Assembly: GCA_029641185.1 (NCBI GenBank)
Contig: JAPWGK010000017.1
Location: forward strand, 434,001-498,000
Source of the DNA: Pseudofabraea citricarpa
Taxonomy: Eukaryota; Ascomycota; Leotiomycetes; Helotiales; Dermateaceae
Reading direction: 5' to 3'
Length of the DNA stretch: 64,000 bases
Shown: positions 58,758 through 64,000 of the stretch, piece after piece
Layout: every line of letters begins with the position of its first letter
How positions within the stretch are numbered: position 1 is the first letter of the stretch
Notes under the pieces: model-generated
What the model saw: only the letters and a program-made list of their open reading frames with translations
Told to the model about the DNA's origin: nothing
The model's database searches: none
Program-made: the position numbers and the translations under genes

Positions 58758-61700
58758 ATGTACAGATCTGTGGCCGCGGCTGCGAAAGCAGCGATAGAGG
58801 GCGAGACGGCGGATTTCGATACACAGCAGTGTCTCTACATGCAGGAGGACATTCTCTCGGTATGATCCGATCATAATTGCTTTTTTGTGGCGAGGATGGC
58901 ACTGACCAATCGCGGCAGAGTTCCCCTCCGCCGCAGTCACCAGAACGCGCTGCTGTCGCGTCCTCTGAAGTCCCTGAGATTGTACCGAATACAGCTTCGA
59001 GTTCGAGTAATCCGCCTCATCGCAGTGTTCCTGATGGCAGAACTGTAGAGCTATCGCATCATGCTCATCCGCATGCTGATACCAACGACGAAGCAGCACC
59101 CTCTCCCATCTCTATACCAGTCCCGCCGCCGAACACACAAATAACCTCACCAACCGCTGGTATTAAGGTCACGACAACAGCACGATTGCAGGACCGTAAC
59201 GCAGGAAACTCCCAGGGAGTATTTCGACGCTACGATAGGGATGGAAATGAGGTGGACGTGGACCTAGACAAAACTCAACGATTTGACGGCCTGCCCCGAC
59301 CATTTACTGGTTTGGCCAACCACCAACCGCAGCCTGGCATCACATCTGCTCCAGGCCGAGCAATGTATACACAGACGCAGAGGGACAGCTGGTCCCCTAC
59401 GCAGGAGAATACACCATCTGTTTATGCACGTTATAATTGCGACACAGAGGATACCGAACCACAAAGATCTTTGCCCGATGTCTTTACTACGGATCCCATA
59501 ACTGATTGTCATGACCAGACACTCGAGAACCGCAATCAAGCTTCGGAGTTGGACAATACGAGACTACAGCATGCTTCGACAGTCACTGATTCTACAGCTC
59601 AGACATACAAAGAGCAAGATACTGGTCATATCAATTTTGACGGACCGGCTCTGCATGGAACACAGATTAGCGTTGATGAGGTGGAATCACAAGAGGTCGT
59701 TTCCCAAGATGCAGCACATCTACCAGATTTACCACATCCAGAAGAGGCCACACAGTCCCAATGTGATCCTGAGACCCCCGCACCTCCAGTCAATCCCTTC
59801 ATGCGCAAGGGCAGTGTCATGAAGGTACATGAATTATTTGGTGCAACACAACCTTCTTCAGTTGGACGTCTTTCGAGTCCAACATCTTCGCGGCCTTCTC
59901 CTGATGTTTTCAATGCCAGGCAAACCCCTAGTGGTCTAAGATCTTCTCCGCTGGTCCGCAGGTTTGATGCAGCTCCTGTCACCTCACCATTACATTCATC
60001 CGTACGCCACATGCTAGCCCAGCCTCGCGGCCGTTCGACTTCTCCAGACTCCTACCCATCTACTACCATACCAGCAACCTCTGATATACAATCCTCCAGA
60101 CTCCGTCGTGGAGACTCGTTACCAGAGCCACAGGCCGAGTACATATCAATGAAGGAGTCTCAAGAAAGAAGAGCAAACATTACAAGTCCTCTGCATCAAT
60201 CAGAGGACGATGATTCTGATATTGACTCGGGTGTAAGGCGACGTTATCTTCGAAGAAAGAAGGAACTAGAGATTCAAAAAGAGCTTTCAGCAGTAGAGAT
60301 TATTCGTGCCTCCGGATCAGTACCCTCGAGTCGAGAAGTGGAAGTGCCTTCTACTGGCCGGAGGCGTCGTAGTATGCAAGAGGAATACATTGCACAATGC
60401 GAAGGTTCAGATGCTCGAGATACACAGCAAGATGACGGCATCATTGCAGATTCGCAGGGCCAAGTACAAACGGAGGAAGGTGGTGAAGAGGAACTGAACG
60501 AACCAACACAATCCCAGCAATCGCAACATTTGCCTGTTCATGTAACCCGACCTGGAAATGCTGAGCCCGTTCCCGAGCTTGATTCTAATTCTAACACCCG
60601 TGAAGCCACAAGTGAGCCTCCTAGGTCCCCCGAACAGCACTCCACCTTGCCTCTGCAGGAGTTGAACGGCAATGAAAATAGTACTCGAGGTTCACTTCCC
60701 CACAAAACGCATATGCTCTCAGATGCGGCTGAATCTACAGTCCCCGAAACTTCTCCAGCCCGCTTAAGGCCAATGGGTGAAATTGCGAATTTATCATTTT
60801 CGGCGATGATGGATGACGAGCTTTACCAAAACATCCCGGGGCTTACCCAAGACCACGAGTATAATCGGTTGATGGGAAGTAGTCCACCAGTTGAACATAT
60901 TCCAAGTCAGAAAAAGAGGTTCAGCGAATCCAACAGTGGAAGTGTAGCCAATAACAAAGGGAGCGAAAAAGCAGAGCTCTCCACTATCAGCTCATCCCAA
61001 ATAGTTTCCAGTAAGGAGTATGACGAACATGATGAGCACAAGGACGTTCAAGTATCTACCAACGATGAGTCACATGCTTCTGATTTGGCCGAAAAATCCG
61101 AGAAACAAATGACAGCTGTCGAAGAAGGCGGGGCGCCAGAAAATTCCCATGGGCAAAGCGCGCCAACACCAAAGCCACTTTTATCAGGTTCCACGTCTCG
61201 CAAAACACCAGCCAAAGCACGAGTAAGATCAGAAGCGGAGGCTAGGCTAGCCATAGAGGCCCAGAAACGTGCCGAAGAACGAAGAGATGCTAAAATTGCG
61301 TTCAGAAAAACTCAGATTGAAGCCGGCACTGATTATGAACCAGATGCCTCAGATCAAGACGAATTTGTTCGGGCAGCTCTCCAGACTTTTAAGGATGAAC
61401 TCGCTTTGCGAACTAAGTCCACCTCTTCAAAGCGAACTCTGCCTGCAGAATCATCTCCTGACCCATTAGCTGATGCCGGAAAGTCAAAGATGAAATCGCG
61501 CAAAGATATAAACGAACGCAACGAACCCTCGGACTTAGTAGGCGATGAGACACCACGAAGTGGTAGAGCAGGCTTGCGGACAAAAAACGAATTAAAAGGT
61601 TCTTCCCGCACTCTCAGAAAGCCCGACCAGGCTCTGAAAACTCCGCCCTCAAAAAAGACATATGGAAGAAAGGGCAAGGCCAAAGTAAGAACCCCAGACT

Positions 61701-62908
61701 CTTTGCAGCCGCCTTCCAAAGAACGTCCAACTCCCAATACTCGATCTTCGAGGCGGCTTCCAAGATTTTCGAACGTATCCGACAGTACTCAATCATCTCC
61801 CCTATCCTCAGTCCCAACATCTGTAAGCGCAGATAAAGAAGCGAACTCCTCCAAACGAGCTGCAAGTTCAAGTTCCAAGGAGAAAGGCTCTGTGCAGACT
61901 GCCACAAAAAGAAAGCGAAAATCTGTCTTGGTCGTTTTACGCAGTGATGAAGATGACGATGATGATGAAGTGATGCCCTCAAAAACAACAGCTCGAACCG
62001 CGAAGCGAAAATCAGAAACTGCACCTTCGAGTACGAAGCCTGTTGCTAGTTATGAACCTGCGGTCGCTCCAGCTACAGAGCCTGTGCGACGGAATAAGAA
62101 AGGTGATGGGCTGTTCGCTAATATGGCTTTTGCTGTATCTTATGCCGAAGATGGACAAGAAAAAGATACTATCATTGATCTTATCCAAAAGCAAGGTGGA
62201 GAGATATTGGAAGAAGGTTTCGATAAGTTGTTGGATGATGGTGATACGGAGCTGGTGGTTTCGAAGGATGCACAAAATCTCGGCTTTGTCGCCTTGATTA
62301 CTGATGAGCACTCACGAAAAGCCAAATACATGCAAGCATTAGCCATGGGACTACCGTGCCTATCCGGACGATGGATAATGGCCTGCCATAGTAAGAAAGA
62401 GATGGTCAACTGGGCTCCATACTTATTATGTGCCGGAATTTCATCGTTTCTGGGAAACACTGTGCGGTCTCGGACCTTACAGTACTATTCGGCGTCGACA
62501 GCTCATTTCGTCGAAACTTTTAACGCGAGAGAGAAACTTCTCGGAGGTCAGTCTATCATGCTCATAGCAGGTTCCGGGAAGACAAAAGAGAAAAGAAAGG
62601 CGTACATTTTTCTGGCTCGTGTTCTGGCACCCGCTAGATTCTGCTTGGTATCTGATTATGCTCAGGCAAGAGAGAAATTACTCAAGGCTGAAGCCAGTGG
62701 AGAGAATTGGGACTGCCTTTATGTTGACAGCAACGAAAGTGCAGCTGCAAAGGCAGTATTCAATCCCGGTGGAACTAAACAGTCCCGAAAACGGAAACGC
62801 AATACGACAGCGGACGAGGACAAGAGAGCGCCAAAGAAGATTAGAGTAATCAGTGATGAAGTAGTGGTCCAGAGTCTCATCTCAGGACAGCTCCTTGAGG
62901 AGGACTGA
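58758..62908 (+). CDS. crb2: Crb2/Rad9-type DNA damage checkpoint mediator
   Basis: Spliced as join(58758..58859,58919..62908), 1363 aa. The first exon supplies the family N-terminus (ADFDTQQCLYMQEDILS) and the 59-nt intron joins it to SSPPPQSPE. A long Ser/Thr-Gln/Pro-rich region (about 35-1090) has many SQ/TQ sites for ATR/ATM-like kinases. Near residue 324 stands the conserved NPFMRKGSVMKVHELFG block of fungal Crb2 homologs. From about 1098 a tandem BRCT module starts at GLFANMAFAVSYAED, with a conserved Trp-containing segment LPCLSGRWIMACHSKK, and a basic KQSRKRKRN patch lies within the second repeat. The protein links damaged chromatin to the effector kinase Chk1/Rad53 in the nucleus. 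ATG 58758 is the first Met in this frame. Homology is secure; the yeast name is by analogy. Confidence 0.87.
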
Positions 62909-63744
62909 TGGACTACATTGTATTATAATATTGTTGGACGAGCAATGTGTATTCCATAAAAGGGGGAGGTCTCTTTTCAAAAGAATTTGGGCGGCATATT
63001 TTACAGGCGTTTTGCAGGTCCTCTTACAGGTATGGCACGCAGTAGCATCTGTCCACGGCCACGGCCACGGCAGCGAGGCAGCATTGGCGCTTACGGAGGA
63101 CATGATATGGCACGGTTTTCGACAGAGATACCATTTTACATTTGCTGATAATGGAAGGTAGTGATGGATTGGTATGTATTATAGCAGCTTAATATGAAGC
63201 ATGGAAATAAATGTGAATAGTTCAATACAGAATCCATCTCACCGCTAGGTACTTCTAGAAAGTGGCTTTATTTGGCATGCTCATCTGGACATTTACTGCG
63301 GTCGAGACACATTTATTGAAGGCGAGAATTATGAATAGCATCGACAGTCGATCTTTATTGACTCTACTGCGCAAGTGACTAATCCATCTAAATCTCTGCG
63401 CGGTCATCACTCAGCTCGATTGACGAGAGTTATATGATACAACGATCGTCCGAACAGAAATAAACCAGACACACTAGCCCTGTACCTCCAGACCAGACCG
63501 GCTTGCATATCAAGTACCATTATGCATGCATACGCCATTTTGTACCACACCGCCCATCCGTGCAAAACTCCCCCCAAAATAAGACAACTCCAAGTCCAAC
63601 TCCTAGGCCTAACAACTCCACCCACGCGCATTTCAAATATTTTATTCTGTGCAGCAATATTAACAGCGAATTTCTCTCTCCTTGGGGACCTGCCAAAAAA
63701 GATGCCTCCCAGATATTGCTAAAGGGTATTAGATATTCTCGGTT
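62909..63744. other. Intergenic region between convergent crb2 and CAF-1 genes
   Basis: 836 bp containing both 3' UTRs. It has a CCACGGCCACGG-type GC patch at 63052-63070. No gene is recognised. Confidence 0.5.
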
Positions 63745-64000
63745 CTACTGAATCAATACCCATCTCTTGTCGGCGGCTTTCTCACCGACTCTCTTGGCGA
63801 CCATTTCCAGGGTGCCTTTGATGGCTGCACCTGTTTGTTTGGGGAATTTCTTCTTCAGTACTTCGATCAGGCCAACTTTGCTGAGATCACTGCCCACCAC
63901 GGCTTGTTTGAAGTCTTCGAGAGCGTCAGGCGTGATCATCTTCTTCGGAAGGCTGGCCGAGGCACTCGCTGTGGGGGTAGGGGCGGCTTGTGATCCGTTG
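63745..64000 (-). CDS. Chromatin assembly factor 1 large subunit, C-terminal part (runs off the window)
   Basis: The open frame runs through the window end and stops at 63745. The visible 84 residues are a Thr/Ala/Ser linker and then a compact helical domain: ITPDALEDFKQAVVGSDLSK, then VGLIEVLKKKFPK, and AAIKGTLEMVAKRVGEKAAD. This matches the winged-helix DNA-binding domain at the C-terminus of CAF-1 p150/Rlf2/Cac1. CAF-1 deposits H3-H4 behind replication forks with PCNA. The N-terminal PCNA-binding and KER regions would lie to the right, outside the window. Confidence 0.82.
   Translation of the reverse strand, partial: NGSQAAPTPTASASASLPKKMITPDALEDFKQAVVGSDLSKVGLIEVLKKKFPKQTGAAIKGTLEMVAKRVGEKAADKRWVLIQ

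Overview
The window is nuclear DNA of a filamentous ascomycete (Pezizomycotina). The supporting signs are short spliceosomal introns (44-114 nt, mostly 45-60), Zn2Cys6 regulators, a HET-domain protein, a NACHT (NLR-like) protein, and a repeat saturated by C-to-T / G-to-A change with loss of CA/TG dinucleotides, the mark of repeat-induced point mutation (RIP). A Leotiomycetes-like relative is a guess. All gene models were spliced by hand from reading frame, splice sites and family resemblance.

Layout. 0-5 kb: a divergent pair, an NDUFAF6-like mitochondrial protein (-) and Rad5 (+). 5.1-14.3 kb: about 9.2 kb without a recognisable gene, rich in simple repeats, leading to a Zn2Cys6 transcription factor (14.3-16.7 kb). 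18.3-20.8 kb: a 2.5 kb RIP-destroyed DNA transposon with 66-bp terminal inverted repeats and a TA target duplication. 21.1-28.1 kb: a compact block with a phytanoyl-CoA-dioxygenase-like enzyme, COA6, SYS1, a conserved fungal protein of unknown function and a GH18 protein.

28.1-58 kb is an accessory-like stretch. It has a small LTR element with 5-bp target duplications, a 10-exon NACHT protein ending in C2H2 zinc fingers, a divergent 10-exon SNF2 ATPase, an intronless secreted M6-type metalloprotease and a solo LTR of the same family as the first element. Next come a 3.3 kb decayed tandem array built around the decamer GGCCTCCACC, an AAA+ ATPase, a HET-domain protein carrying two N-terminal Zn2Cys6 clusters, and a DUF2235 serine-hydrolase-like protein. 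58.7-64 kb returns to conserved genome-maintenance genes: a Crb2/Rad9-type checkpoint mediator and the C-terminus of the CAF-1 large subunit, which runs off the window.

How the genes relate. Rad5, Crb2/Rad9 and CAF-1 all act in DNA damage tolerance, checkpoint signalling or replication-coupled chromatin assembly, but they lie at the two edges and are probably neighbours by chance. The middle is enriched for families used in fungal self/non-self recognition (NACHT, HET), mixed with transposon relics. The strongest candidates for something undescribed are the double-zinc-cluster HET protein, the NACHT-C2H2 protein and the GGCCTCCACC array.
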